DNA of 64,000 nucleotides from Methyloligella sp. GL2 (GTDB lineage: Bacteria; Pseudomonadota; Alphaproteobacteria; Rhizobiales; Methyloligellaceae): positions 2,282,988 through 2,346,987 of the forward strand of contig NZ_CP054476.1 in NCBI RefSeq assembly GCF_013341275.1. Direction: 5' to 3'. The position numbers and the translations under genes were made by a program. Below, one piece after another: positions 18,431-26,977 of the stretch. The notes under the pieces are model-generated. The model was given only the letters and a program-made list of their open reading frames with translations, searched no databases and was not told where the DNA came from. Positions within the stretch are counted from its first letter, which is position 1. The number at the start of each line of letters is the position of its first letter.

Positions 18431-19684
18431 TTAGCTATCCGTAGCGGCGAGTTCGGACGCCTTCTTTGTGGCCCCGCTCGCCAGGGCTGCGACAGCCGGG
18501 AGCTCCTTGCCCTCCAGCCACTCCAAAAATGCGCCGCCCGCCGTCGACACATAGGTGAACTTGTCGGCCACGCCCGCCGCTTTCAGGGCAGCCACCGTGT
18601 CGCCGCCACCGCCGACGCTGACGAGGTCTCCGGCCTCGGTCAGCCGCGCCGCCTCTTTGGCGATCGCCATGGTGCCGGCATCGAAGGGCGCCGTCTCGAA
18701 GGCGCCGAGCGGGCCGTTCCACAGCAGCGTGTTGACCTCGCTAAGGCGGCGCTTCAGATCGGCGACCGTCTCCGGCCCGACATCCAAGATCATGCTATCG
18801 CCGGCGACCGCGGAAATCGAGCAGGTCTCGGTCTCCACCCCCGGCTCCAACGCCTTTGCGGTTACCGCATCCTGGGGCAGCACGATCTCGCAAGCCGCGT
18901 CTTTGGCGTGCGCCTCGATCTGTTTCACCGTGGTCACGGCATCCTTCTCGCACAAGGACTTGCCGACATTGAGGCCGTCGGCGAACAGAAACGTGTTGGC
19001 CATGCCGCCGGCCACTACGATGACATCGACCTTCTTGGCCAGATTGTCGAGCACCGCGATCTTGGTGGAAACCTTGGATCCGCCGACAATGGCCATCACC
19101 GGCCGGCGGGGATTTTCCAACGCCTGCTCCAGCGCCCGGATCTCGGCGATCATCAGCAGCCCCGCATAGGCCGGCAGCAGCTGGGCGATGGCCGCCGTCG
19201 AGGCATGCGCACGGTGCGCGGAGGAAAAGGCATCATTGACGTAAATGTCGCCCAGCTTGGCAAGTTCCCGGGCGAAATCGGCATCGTTCTTCTCTTCGCC
19301 GATGTGATGGCGGAGATTTTCCAGCAACAGCACGTCGCCCGGCTCCAGCGCATCGACCGCTTCGGCCGCGGTCTCGCCGACGCAATCGGCAGCAAAGCTC
19401 ACCTTGGCATCGGGAACCAGCTTGGCCATGGCCTCGGCGATCGGGCGGAGCGAGGTCTCCTGGCTCGCCGTGCCCTTCGGGCGCCCCCAATGGGAGAGCA
19501 CGATCACCTTGGCGCCCTTCTCCCGCAGCAAGCGGACGGTCGGCAGAATGCGTTCGATGCGGGTGGTGTCGCCCACCACCCCCTCGCGCATCGGCACGTT
19601 CAGATCGGCGCGCAAGAGAACGCGCTTATCCTTCACATCTGCATCCTCGACCGACCGGATGCGGGAGAGATCGAAGGCGCTCAT
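18431..19684 (-). CDS. pgk: Phosphoglycerate kinase
   Basis: A 417-residue enzyme that phosphorylates 3-phosphoglycerate in the reductive Calvin direction. Motifs include RVLLRADLNVPM near the N-terminus, LSHWGRPKG, LLENLRHHIGEE, the hinge and ATP-domain segments VGGSKVSTKI and WNGPLGAFE, and the GGGGDTVAA nucleotide loop close to the C-terminus. ATG 19684 overlaps the stop of gap by 4 bases (ATGA), indicating translational coupling. It lies 12 bases before fba. Confidence 0.96.
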   Translation of the reverse strand: MSAFDLSRIRSVEDADVKDKRVLLRADLNVPMREGVVGDTTRIERILPTVRLLREKGAKVIVLSHWGRPKGTASQETSLRPIAEAMAKLVPDAKVSFAADCVGETAAEAVDALEPGDVLLLENLRHHIGEEKNDADFARELAKLGDIYVNDAFSSAHRAHASTAAIAQLLPAYAGLLMIAEIRALEQALENPRRPVMAIVGGSKVSTKIAVLDNLAKKVDVIVVAGGMANTFLFADGLNVGKSLCEKDAVTTVKQIEAHAKDAACEIVLPQDAVTAKALEPGVETETCSISAVAGDSMILDVGPETVADLKRRLSEVNTLLWNGPLGAFETAPFDAGTMAIAKEAARLTEAGDLVSVGGGGDTVAALKAAGVADKFTYVSTAGGAFLEWLEGKELPAVAALASGATKKASELAATDS

Positions 19685-20691
19685 ATCAGGCGATCCATCT
19701 CCACGGCGACGTCGCTCATGCGGTTGGAGAAGCCCCATTCATTGTCGTACCAGGCGACGATGCGGCAGAAGGTGCCGTCGATCACATGAGTGCCATTGGC
19801 ATCGAAGATCGAGCTCATCGGGTCATGGACGAAATCGGAGGAGACCAGCGGCTTGTCGTTATAGCCGAGGACCCCCTTCAGCTTGCCCGAAGCCGCCTTG
19901 GCCATGGCCTCGTTGATCTCTTCGGCGCTGGTGGCGCGGGAGGCGACGAAGGTGAGGTCGACCATGCTGACATCCGGCGTCGGCACGCGGATCGAAGCGC
20001 CGTCCAGCTTGCCGGCGAGATCGGGCAGCACCAGGCCGATGGCCTTGGCGGCACCGGTCGAGGTCGGGATCAGGTTCACGGCGCTGGCGCGGGCGCGATA
20101 CGGATCCTTATGGAAGGTATCGACGGTGCGCTGATCGCCGGTATAGGCGTGGATCGTCGTCATATAACCGCGCTCCACGCCGACCAGATCCTGCAGCACG
20201 CTGGCCACCGGGGCCAGGCAGTTGGTGGTGCAGGAGGCATTGGAGACGACGAGCTGATCCTTGGCCAGCTTCTCGTCGTTGACGCCATAGACCACGGTGA
20301 GATCGGCGCCCTTGCACGGGGCGGAGACCAGCACGCGCTTGGCGCCGGCTTTCAGATGCCGGGCCGCCGCCTCGCGGTCGGTGAAACGGCCGGTGCATTC
20401 CATGACGATATCGATGTCGAGATCACCCCAGGGCAGATCCTCCGGGTTCGCCTCGGACAGCACCTTGATGGTCTTGTCGCCGGCGCGGATGGCGTCGCCC
20501 TCGACGCTGACATCCATCGGCAGCGTGCCATGCACGCTGTCGTATTTGAGGAGATGCGCGTTCATGTCGGCGGGGGCGAGATCGTTGATGGCGACGAACT
20601 CCAAATCGTCCCTGCCGGATTCCAGGAAGGCACGAAGGGTAAGCCGCCCGATCCTGCCAAAGCCATTAATGGCGACGCGCTTGTTGGACAT
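19681..20691 (-). CDS. gap: Glyceraldehyde-3-phosphate dehydrogenase, type I
   Basis: A 336-residue Rossmann-fold dehydrogenase that reduces 1,3-bisphosphoglycerate. N-terminal INGFGRIGRLTLRA binds the cofactor; the active-site Cys is C154 in SNASCTTNCLAP, followed by the His in IHAYTGDQ. The segment after the second strand (INDLAPAD) retains Asp-like context but could allow NADP use, as needed in photosynthetic or autotrophic metabolism; cofactor choice is not decided by sequence alone. It sits between tkt and pgk and is coupled to pgk by ATGA. Confidence 0.96.
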   Translation of the reverse strand: MSNKRVAINGFGRIGRLTLRAFLESGRDDLEFVAINDLAPADMNAHLLKYDSVHGTLPMDVSVEGDAIRAGDKTIKVLSEANPEDLPWGDLDIDIVMECTGRFTDREAAARHLKAGAKRVLVSAPCKGADLTVVYGVNDEKLAKDQLVVSNASCTTNCLAPVASVLQDLVGVERGYMTTIHAYTGDQRTVDTFHKDPYRARASAVNLIPTSTGAAKAIGLVLPDLAGKLDGASIRVPTPDVSMVDLTFVASRATSAEEINEAMAKAASGKLKGVLGYNDKPLVSSDFVHDPMSSIFDANGTHVIDGTFCRIVAWYDNEWGFSNRMSDVAVEMDRLI

Positions 20692-20743
20692 ATCTCCTCA
20701 CTGATTGTGTTTGTTATGCAATCTTGGCTTCAAATTTATGGCG

Positions 20744-22762
20744 TCAGGCTTTGCCGAGAGCGCTGCGCGCAGCAGCACTGACGGCCTCGGCCGTGATTCC
20801 GAAGTGGTTATAAAGCTCTTTGGCGGGAGCAGAAGCCCCAAACCCGGTCATTCCGATGAAAGCGCCGCCCTCGCCTAGCCATTCCGACCAGCCGAAGCCG
20901 ATGGCGGCCTCAACGGCGATGCGCGGGCAGTCGCCCAGCACTTCATTGCGGTAGACTTCGTCTTGTGCGGCGAACAGCTCCCAGCACGGCATGGAAACCA
21001 CGGCGGCCTTGATGCCCTCCTTCGCGAGGGTCTCGGCGGCTTCCGCCGCCAGCATCAGCTCCGAGCCGGTGCCGATCAAAGTCACGTCGCGGCCGCCTTC
21101 GGGCTCCGACAAGACATAGGCGCCCTTGGCGGTGAGGTTCTCGGCGGTGGGCGCGGTGCGCAGCAGCGGCAGCCCTTGCCGGCTCAGCGCCAGGATCGAC
21201 GGCCTCTTCGGATTGAGCAGCGCCAGCTCCCAGCATTCGGCCACTTCGACGGAGTCGGCCGGGCGGAACACGTTGAGATTGGGAATGGCCCGCAAAGCGG
21301 CGAGATGCTCGACCGGCTGATGGGTCGGACCGTCCTCGCCTAAGCCGATGGAATCATGGGTCATAACGTAGATGACCCGCTGCTCCTCCAGAGCCGAAAG
21401 GCGGATCGCCGGACGGCAGTAATCGGTGAACACCAGAAAGGTGCCGCCGTAAGGCACGATACCACCATGCAGCGCCATGCCGTTCATCGCCGCGCCCATG
21501 GCGTGCTCGCGCACGCCGTAATGGATGTAGTTCCCGGAAAAATCCTCCGGAGTCACGGACTTATGCAGCTTGGTCAAAGTGCCGTTTGAGCCGGTCAAGT
21601 CGGCCGAACCGCCGATCAGATCGGGCAGCACCGCGACGAGCTTCTCCAGCACCTTCTGGGAGGATTGCCGGGTGGCGAGCTTCTCGGCACCTTCGGCGAA
21701 TTCGGTCTTGGCGGCGTACACCGCATCGGCGACAGCGGCGGCAAGATCGGCATCGATGGGCTCGACCAGCCGGTTGCGGGCGGCGGGCTCGAGCTGATCG
21801 GCCCGCGCGGTCCAGGATTCGAACGCTTCGCGATTGCGGGTGCCGGCGGCGCGCCAGGCGGCGAGGATGGGCTTGGGGATCTCGAAGGGCGGGTACGGCC
21901 ATCCCAGCTTCTCGCGGGTGGCGGCAATCTCCTCATCGCCCAGCGGCGAGCCGTGGGTAGAGGCGGTGCCCTGCTTATGAGGGGCGCCGAAGCCGATGAT
22001 GGTGCGGCAGGCGATCAGCGAGGGCCGGTCGGCGACCTGACGGGCATTCTCGATGGCCACCGCGACCGCTTCGGGATCGTGGCCGTCGACCCGCGCCACA
22101 TGCCAGCCGGAGGCCTCGAAGCGCTCGAGCTGATTGTCGGAAACGGCCAGATCGGTGTCGCCGTCGATGGAGATGTGGTTGTCGTCGAACAGCACGATCA
22201 GCCGGCCGAGCTTGAGATGGCCGGCGAGCGAGATTGCCTCATGGCTGATGCCTTCCATCAGGCAGCCATCGCCAGCGATGGCGTAGGTGAAGTGATCGAC
22301 GATTGTCTCGCCGTAGCGGGCCTTGAGCAGCCGCTCGGCCATAGCCATACCGACGGCATTGCCGACGCCCTGCCCCAGCGGGCCGGTGGTGGTCTCGACG
22401 CCCTTGGTGTGGCCGTATTCGGGATGGCCCGGGGTCTTGGAGCCCCATTGGCGGAAATTCTCGATCTCCTCGATGGTCATCTCCGGCGAGCCGGTGAGGT
22501 AGAGCAGCGCGTAGAGCAGCATCGAGCCATGGCCGGCCGACAGCACGAAGCGGTCGCGATCGGGCCAGTCCAGATGCTCGGCATCGTATTTCAGGAACCG
22601 GGTGAACAGCACCGTGGCGACATCCGCCATACCCATGGGCATGCCCGGATGGCCGGATTTCGATTTCTGCACCGCGTCCATGGCGAGGGCGCGGATGGCA
22701 TTGGCCATATTTTCGTGGGTAACGGCAGGCGCCGCCTGCTCGACATCGAGGCTCTCGGCCAT
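20744..22762 (-). CDS. tkt: Transketolase
   Basis: A 672-residue thiamine-diphosphate enzyme moving two-carbon units in the regeneration phase (CbbT). The ThDP/Mg motif runs from AGDGCLMEG to the NHIS segment; earlier are [14 protein letters not shown] and [12 protein letters not shown], and later the Pyr-domain [13 protein letters not shown] (catalytic Glu), [14 protein letters not shown] and [19 protein letters not shown] 22762 is preceded by TTGGAG with good spacing; a TTG 12 bases upstream is unlikely. It is 27 bases after prkB. Confidence 0.96.
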   Translation of the reverse strand: MAESLDVEQAAPAVTHENMANAIRALAMDAVQKSKSGHPGMPMGMADVATVLFTRFLKYDAEHLDWPDRDRFVLSAGHGSMLLYALLYLTGSPEMTIEEIENFRQWGSKTPGHPEYGHTKGVETTTGPLGQGVGNAVGMAMAERLLKARYGETIVDHFTYAIAGDGCLMEGISHEAISLAGHLKLGRLIVLFDDNHISIDGDTDLAVSDNQLERFEASGWHVARVDGHDPEAVAVAIENARQVADRPSLIACRTIIGFGAPHKQGTASTHGSPLGDEEIAATREKLGWPYPPFEIPKPILAAWRAAGTRNREAFESWTARADQLEPAARNRLVEPIDADLAAAVADAVYAAKTEFAEGAEKLATRQSSQKVLEKLVAVLPDLIGGSADLTGSNGTLTKLHKSVTPEDFSGNYIHYGVREHAMGAAMNGMALHGGIVPYGGTFLVFTDYCRPAIRLSALEEQRVIYVMTHDSIGLGEDGPTHQPVEHLAALRAIPNLNVFRPADSVEVAECWELALLNPKRPSILALSRQGLPLLRTAPTAENLTAKGAYVLSEPEGGRDVTLIGTGSELMLAAEAAETLAKEGIKAAVVSMPCWELFAAQDEVYRNEVLGDCPRIAVEAAIGFGWSEWLGEGGAFIGMTGFGASAPAKELYNHFGITAEAVSAAARSALGKA

Positions 22763-22789
22763 AAAATTCTCCAAACGCTGCTCTTGCGG

Positions 22790-23719
22790 CTAGTAGGCCC
22801 TCACGCCCATGGCCGCTTTCACGGCGTGGTATCCCACAAGTAGCTGGGTCAGCGCTAGGGGATGACTGACTCGAGCACCATTTGCTACGTCGATGCGCCC
22901 TACCTGATCGCGCAAATGCCCGGCCTCGGGGATTAGATCCCAAAGCAGATCCTCGATTTTCTCGGCCCGCGCGTCGGAAATATCGCCGTTGATTTCCAAC
23001 ACGTCCACCGGCTTGCCGTCGCTGTCGCGGGCCAGTTCGAGCTTCATCCCGGCCGGATTGTTGGCGTCGAACAGCGGCGAGAAATCCGGATGCGGCAAGG
23101 TCGGGCGCAGCAGATGGCGGACATCGAGATGGGTGTCGGAGCCGTTGGCATGGGCCGGGAGCTGAAACCGAATCACGATATCGGCGAAAGTGCGCTGGGG
23201 ATGGATGAAGATCGGACTGTCCTTCTTCCGCTTCTCCAGGGACTGGGCCACCTCTTCCTTGGTGTAGCCGCGCTTGGTTGTGTCGCGATGCATCTTCCAC
23301 TTCACGCGCAGATCCTCGATCGGGTCGAGATAGATCTTCACGTCGTAGCAATCGCGCATGGCGCGGGTGGTGTAGCCGAGCAGCCCCTCGGCGATGACGA
23401 AATCCTTGGGCTGGACATAGACCGGCCGCTCCAGCGTGCCGTGGGTGTGATTGTAGATCGGCTTGAGGATCGGCTGGCCGTTGCGCAGCAGGCGTAGATG
23501 CTGCTCCAGGATATCGACGTAATTGGCGCGCGGATCGAGAGCCGAGAGGCCGTACTTAGCCCGCTCGGCGCGGTCATAGGCGTGATAATCGTCGGTGCAG
23601 ATGACGGTGCAGCGGTCTTCACCCAGAATCTGGGCGACGCCCGCCGACAACGTCGTCTTGCCCGACGCCGAGTCGCCGACGATGCCAAGAATGATCGGAT
23701 GATCGACCTGCTTGGGCAT
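22790..23719 (-). CDS. prkB: Phosphoribulokinase
   Basis: A 309-residue proteobacterial-type phosphoribulokinase that makes ribulose 1,5-bisphosphate from ATP, a step unique to the Calvin cycle. P-loop GDSASGKT lies at residues 15-22, CTDDYHAYDR holds the catalytic Asp, and substrate contacts YNHTHGTLERP and WKMHRDTTKRGYTKEEV follow. Short length and octameric-type sequence match the bacterial class. ATG 23719 (MPKQVDHP) is chosen; five more codons upstream are open but lack support. It sits between glpX and tkt. Confidence 0.96.
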   Translation of the reverse strand: MPKQVDHPIILGIVGDSASGKTTLSAGVAQILGEDRCTVICTDDYHAYDRAERAKYGLSALDPRANYVDILEQHLRLLRNGQPILKPIYNHTHGTLERPVYVQPKDFVIAEGLLGYTTRAMRDCYDVKIYLDPIEDLRVKWKMHRDTTKRGYTKEEVAQSLEKRKKDSPIFIHPQRTFADIVIRFQLPAHANGSDTHLDVRHLLRPTLPHPDFSPLFDANNPAGMKLELARDSDGKPVDVLEINGDISDARAEKIEDLLWDLIPEAGHLRDQVGRIDVANGARVSHPLALTQLLVGYHAVKAAMGVRAY

Positions 23720-23830
23720 TCCTACTCCCCGCACTCCTTCTTTTTGTTGTGTGACATCCTATGTCATGTCGCCTGCGATGTCTCAGAGCAAGCCTTGGGC
23801 GCCCAAAAGACTTAATCGGGGGCGCCCCTG

Positions 23831-24829
23831 TTAGGCGACATCCCGCGCCGTAACCGCTTGCGCGCGGGGCGGGAGAGGAAGGTAACTGGTCATCACCTGA
23901 CGTTCGCCAGTGGCACCGGTAATCATCATGGTTTGCAGCGTATAGGAGTTCTTGCTGTGGGACACGCCCTCCAGCAGAAGGCCCGAGGTGATGCCGGTAG
24001 CACAGAAGAATAGCTCGTCTGAGCCGACCAGCTCGTCGCGGTCGAACCAGCGATCGGTATCGATGCCGGCCTGCTTCACGGCGATGGCCTCGGTCTGCAG
24101 CTGCGGCGCCATGCGGCCTAAGAATTCGCCGCCCATGGCGCGGATCGCCACCGCCGAGATCAGCCCTTCGGGCACGCCGCCGATGCCCATTAGCGCATCG
24201 ATGCCGGATTGTGGAATGGCGGCCATCAGCGCGCCGGCGACGTCGCCTGCCGGATAGAGCGCGACGCGGGCACCGGTGGCGACAATCTCCTCGACCAGCT
24301 GGCGGTGGCGCGGCTTCTCCAGTACATAGACGGTGAGATCGGGCACCGCCTTGTTCAGCGCGCGGCCCAGAACCTCCAGCTTCTTCGCCGTCGGCCAGGT
24401 GGGATCGATCTTGCCGCGCGCCGCCGGCTCGGCGACGAACTTCTCCATATAGAAGGCCGGGCCCGGATCCATCATGGTGCCGCGGGGTGCGACGGCAATC
24501 ACGGCCAGCGCGTTGGTCTGCCCGCGGGCGAGATAGCTGGTCCCCTCCACCGGGTCGGCGGCGACATCGGCTTTGAAGGCGGCGCCGGGCTTGCCAACGA
24601 TATCGCCGCGGGCGAATTGCGGCGCCTCGTCCTTGCTGACCTGGCCGCTGACCGCGGCACCTTCGAAATCGAGCTTGGCGAGGCTTTCGCGCATCGCATC
24701 CAGCGCCGCACCACCACCGCCTTCGCGGTCGCCGCGGCCGATCCAATCATACGCCGCCAGGGCCGCGCTCTCGGTGGCGCGCCGCAGCGAAAACACGAAG
24801 TCCGGACTGACGGACTGCGCGCTATCCAT
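23831..24829 (-). CDS. glpX: Class II fructose-1,6/sedoheptulose-1,7-bisphosphatase (GlpX type)
   Basis: A 332-residue lithium-sensitive phosphatase family member that dephosphorylates fructose and sedoheptulose bisphosphates (CbbF role). Metal and substrate motifs are seen in KDEAPQFARGDIVG (metal-ligand region), DPVEGTSYLARG, MGIGGVPEG and the C-terminal SHSKNSYTLQTMMITG. It is the first gene of the minus-strand Calvin operon, with the ATG preceded by AGAGGAGAG. The 201-base upstream region carries a 17-base palindrome but no cbbR gene. Confidence 0.94.
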   Translation of the reverse strand: MDSAQSVSPDFVFSLRRATESAALAAYDWIGRGDREGGGGAALDAMRESLAKLDFEGAAVSGQVSKDEAPQFARGDIVGKPGAAFKADVAADPVEGTSYLARGQTNALAVIAVAPRGTMMDPGPAFYMEKFVAEPAARGKIDPTWPTAKKLEVLGRALNKAVPDLTVYVLEKPRHRQLVEEIVATGARVALYPAGDVAGALMAAIPQSGIDALMGIGGVPEGLISAVAIRAMGGEFLGRMAPQLQTEAIAVKQAGIDTDRWFDRDELVGSDELFFCATGITSGLLLEGVSHSKNSYTLQTMMITGATGERQVMTSYLPLPPRAQAVTARDVA

Positions 24830-24902
24830 GGCTCTCTCCTCTGAAGGCTCGCTTGCTTGCGTTCACTTCCTTCGGGTCACTTCCTTGGGGTTGCTTCAAT
24901 TG

Positions 24903-24919
24903 GGCAGTTAGGGACTGCC
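24903..24919. promoter_or_regulatory. Palindrome upstream of the Calvin operon, possible operator
   Basis: GGCAGT-N5-ACTGCC, perfect 6-base arms, 74 bases before the glpX ATG. The position suits an activator or repressor site of the cbb operon. It does not have the classic T-N11-A CbbR look. Confidence 0.4.
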
Positions 24920-24980
24920 GAATCGAATTACAAACGCCCGCTCAACCGTGCTCCCACCCTAACGCAGCAGCGTTTCGATC

Positions 24981-25000
24981 AAACCCCCGCTCGGCGGTTT
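24981..25000 (-). terminator. Possible weak terminator after the peptide ABC genes
   Basis: On the minus strand AAACCGC-CGA-GCGGGGGTTT, a short GC stem with A/T ends, 29 bases after the permease stop. The T-run is only three bases, so termination may be leaky and read-through into glpX is possible. Confidence 0.4.
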
Positions 25001-25028
25001 GGTTGACGGTGTGTGAGGAAAGGACGGG

Positions 25029-25973
25029 CTAGAGGGCGCCCTCGCCCGCACCCCGCTTGAGGCGCGGATCGAGCGCATCGCGCAAGCCGTCGCCCAGAAG
25101 ATTGACGCAGAGCAGCAGCACGACAAGCACGGCACCTGGGATCAGCGTCACCCACCAGGCGCCGGCGAAGATCAGATCGTAGCCAGAGCGGATCAGGGTG
25201 CCGAGAGAGGGCTGGGTCGGCGGCATGCCGAGGCCGAGAAACGATAGCGCCGCCTCGGCCATGATGGCGTTGGCCATACCGATGGTGGCGACGATGATCA
25301 GCGGCGCGCCGATATTGGGCAGGATATGGCGCAGCACGATGGTCGTGCCGGTGGCGCCGAGCGCCCGACTGGCACGGACGTAATCCTTCTGCTTCTCCAC
25401 CAGCATGGCGGCGCGGGCGGTGCGAGCGAAGAACGGCCATTCGGCAAGCCCGATAACGATCACCAGCACCGGCACCGCGCTTGCCCCCAGGGTTTGCCCT
25501 CCGAGCGCGGCCCGCACCAGGGCCAGGGCGACGATGGCCAGCATCAGGGTGGAGAGCGCGAGCTGGATATCGGCGATGCGGGTGATCAGCGTATCGAGCC
25601 TGCCGCCGAGATAGCCGGCGAGCGCCCCTAAAGTGATGCCGATGGCGGCCTGGATCGTCACGGCGAGGATGCCGATGATCAAGGAGATACGCAGCCCGTA
25701 GAGCACGGTGCTGAACAAGTCGCGGCCTTGCGCGTCGGTGCCGAGAGGAAAACGCGCCTCGCCGCCGGGCAGCCAGCTTGGCGGGATCTCCGAATCCAGC
25801 ACGTCGAGGCTGGCCAGGTCATACGGGTCTTGCGGCGCGATCACCGGGGCAAAGGCCGCCGCCAGCGCAATAACGGTCAGAACGGCAATCACCAGCCCCA
25901 TGCCCGGATGGCGCTTGATGCTGCCGGTCAGGCTGCGCGGCAGCGCGTAGGTCCCGGCTGCGGTCCGGCTCAT
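25029..25973 (-). CDS. Peptide-type ABC transporter permease, DppC family
   Basis: A 314-residue inner-membrane permease with about six membrane segments. The N-terminal DppC/OppC domain (HPGMGLVIAVLTVIALAA) precedes the FPLGTDAQGRDLFSTVLYG signature and the ATPase-contact EAA loop (ANAIMAEAALSFLGLGMPP). ATG 25973 overlaps the stop of the upstream permease by 4 bases (ATGA). With its partner and binding protein it would import peptides, nickel or related solutes. No ATPase gene follows, so an ATPase pair encoded elsewhere must serve it. Confidence 0.93.
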   Translation of the reverse strand: MSRTAAGTYALPRSLTGSIKRHPGMGLVIAVLTVIALAAAFAPVIAPQDPYDLASLDVLDSEIPPSWLPGGEARFPLGTDAQGRDLFSTVLYGLRISLIIGILAVTIQAAIGITLGALAGYLGGRLDTLITRIADIQLALSTLMLAIVALALVRAALGGQTLGASAVPVLVIVIGLAEWPFFARTARAAMLVEKQKDYVRASRALGATGTTIVLRHILPNIGAPLIIVATIGMANAIMAEAALSFLGLGMPPTQPSLGTLIRSGYDLIFAGAWWVTLIPGAVLVVLLLCVNLLGDGLRDALDPRLKRGAGEGAL

Positions 25974-26965
25974 GCGTCCGCCTCCGAGAACGTGACCCGC
26001 GGATCGAGTGCCAGGCTCAACAGATCGGCGATGGTGTTGGCGATGACGAAGATCGCGCCGACCGCCACGAGATAGGTGGTGATCAGCGGGATATCGGCGC
26101 GGGTCACCGCCTCTAAGAAGAGAAAGCCCATGCCCGGCCATTGGAACACCGTCTCGGTGAGGATGGTGAAGGCCAGGAGATTGCCGAATTGCAGCGCGCC
26201 TTGAGCGACGATGGGCAGCATGGCGTTGCGCAAGCCGTGGCGCAGCCAGATGCGCGGCGGTTTCAGCCCCTTGGCGCGGGCGGTGCGGATATAGTCGCGG
26301 CCGAGCTCGTCCAGCATGGCGGAACGGATCAGCCGCACGAAGAGCGGCAGCATGATCGAGGACAGGGTCAGCGCCGGCAGCAAGAGATGGGCGAGCCCGT
26401 CGAGGCTGAGGAAGCTGGTCTCCCAGCCGCCGATGGAGACGACCTCCCCGCGCCCGAAGGCCGGTAGCCAGCCGAGCAGCACCGAGAACAGGCTGATCAG
26501 CAAAATGCCGGTCAAGAACACTGGCACCGAAACGCCGAGCACGCTGACGCTCAGGATCAGCTTGGCGGTCCAGCTGCGCGGCCGCACCGCGGCGGCGATA
26601 CCGCCGGGCAGCGCCAGCACCGCGACGATCAGGCTTGCCGCCAGCACCAGCTCGAAGCTGGCCGGAAACTTGTCGAGGATCACCGCAACGGTGGGGCGCT
26701 TATAGATATAGGAGGTGCCGAGATCGCCTTGTGCCGCGCCCTTCAGATAGTCGAGAAGCTGTGCCGGCCAGGACCGGTCGAGCCCCAGCTCGTGGCGGAG
26801 CGCGGTGCGCTCAGACTCCGAGGCCGCCTGCCCGGTCAGCTCCCGGACGGGATCGCCGAGGGAAGAGCGGATGGCGAAGGCGATCACCAGGATCACCAGC
26901 ATGACGCCCAGGGCTTGCAGCAGGCGTTGGATGACGAAGACTGCGGCGTGCCGGGCGGCATCCAT
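25970..26965 (-). CDS. Peptide-type ABC transporter permease, DppB family
   Basis: A 331-residue inner-membrane permease. The N-terminus (IQRLLQALGVMLVILVIAFA) and following ELTGQAASESERTALRHELGLD loop are diagnostic of DppB/OppB, and the EAA loop RTARAKGLKPPRIWLRHGLRN contacts the ATPase. Several hydrophobic helices follow. It lies 12 bases after the binding-protein gene and overlaps the DppC-like gene, giving an SBP-DppB-DppC order. Confidence 0.93.
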   Translation of the reverse strand: MDAARHAAVFVIQRLLQALGVMLVILVIAFAIRSSLGDPVRELTGQAASESERTALRHELGLDRSWPAQLLDYLKGAAQGDLGTSYIYKRPTVAVILDKFPASFELVLAASLIVAVLALPGGIAAAVRPRSWTAKLILSVSVLGVSVPVFLTGILLISLFSVLLGWLPAFGRGEVVSIGGWETSFLSLDGLAHLLLPALTLSSIMLPLFVRLIRSAMLDELGRDYIRTARAKGLKPPRIWLRHGLRNAMLPIVAQGALQFGNLLAFTILTETVFQWPGMGFLFLEAVTRADIPLITTYLVAVGAIFVIANTIADLLSLALDPRVTFSEADA

Positions 26966-26977
26966 AAAGGCCAGATC

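Noticed and set aside
24961..24974. AACGC-AGCA-GCGTT resembling AACGC-CAGA-GCGTT at 63436-63449 as a shared operator
   Set aside because: Only the 5-base arms agree; two short dyads in 64 kb of GC-rich DNA are expected by chance and the genes are unrelated.
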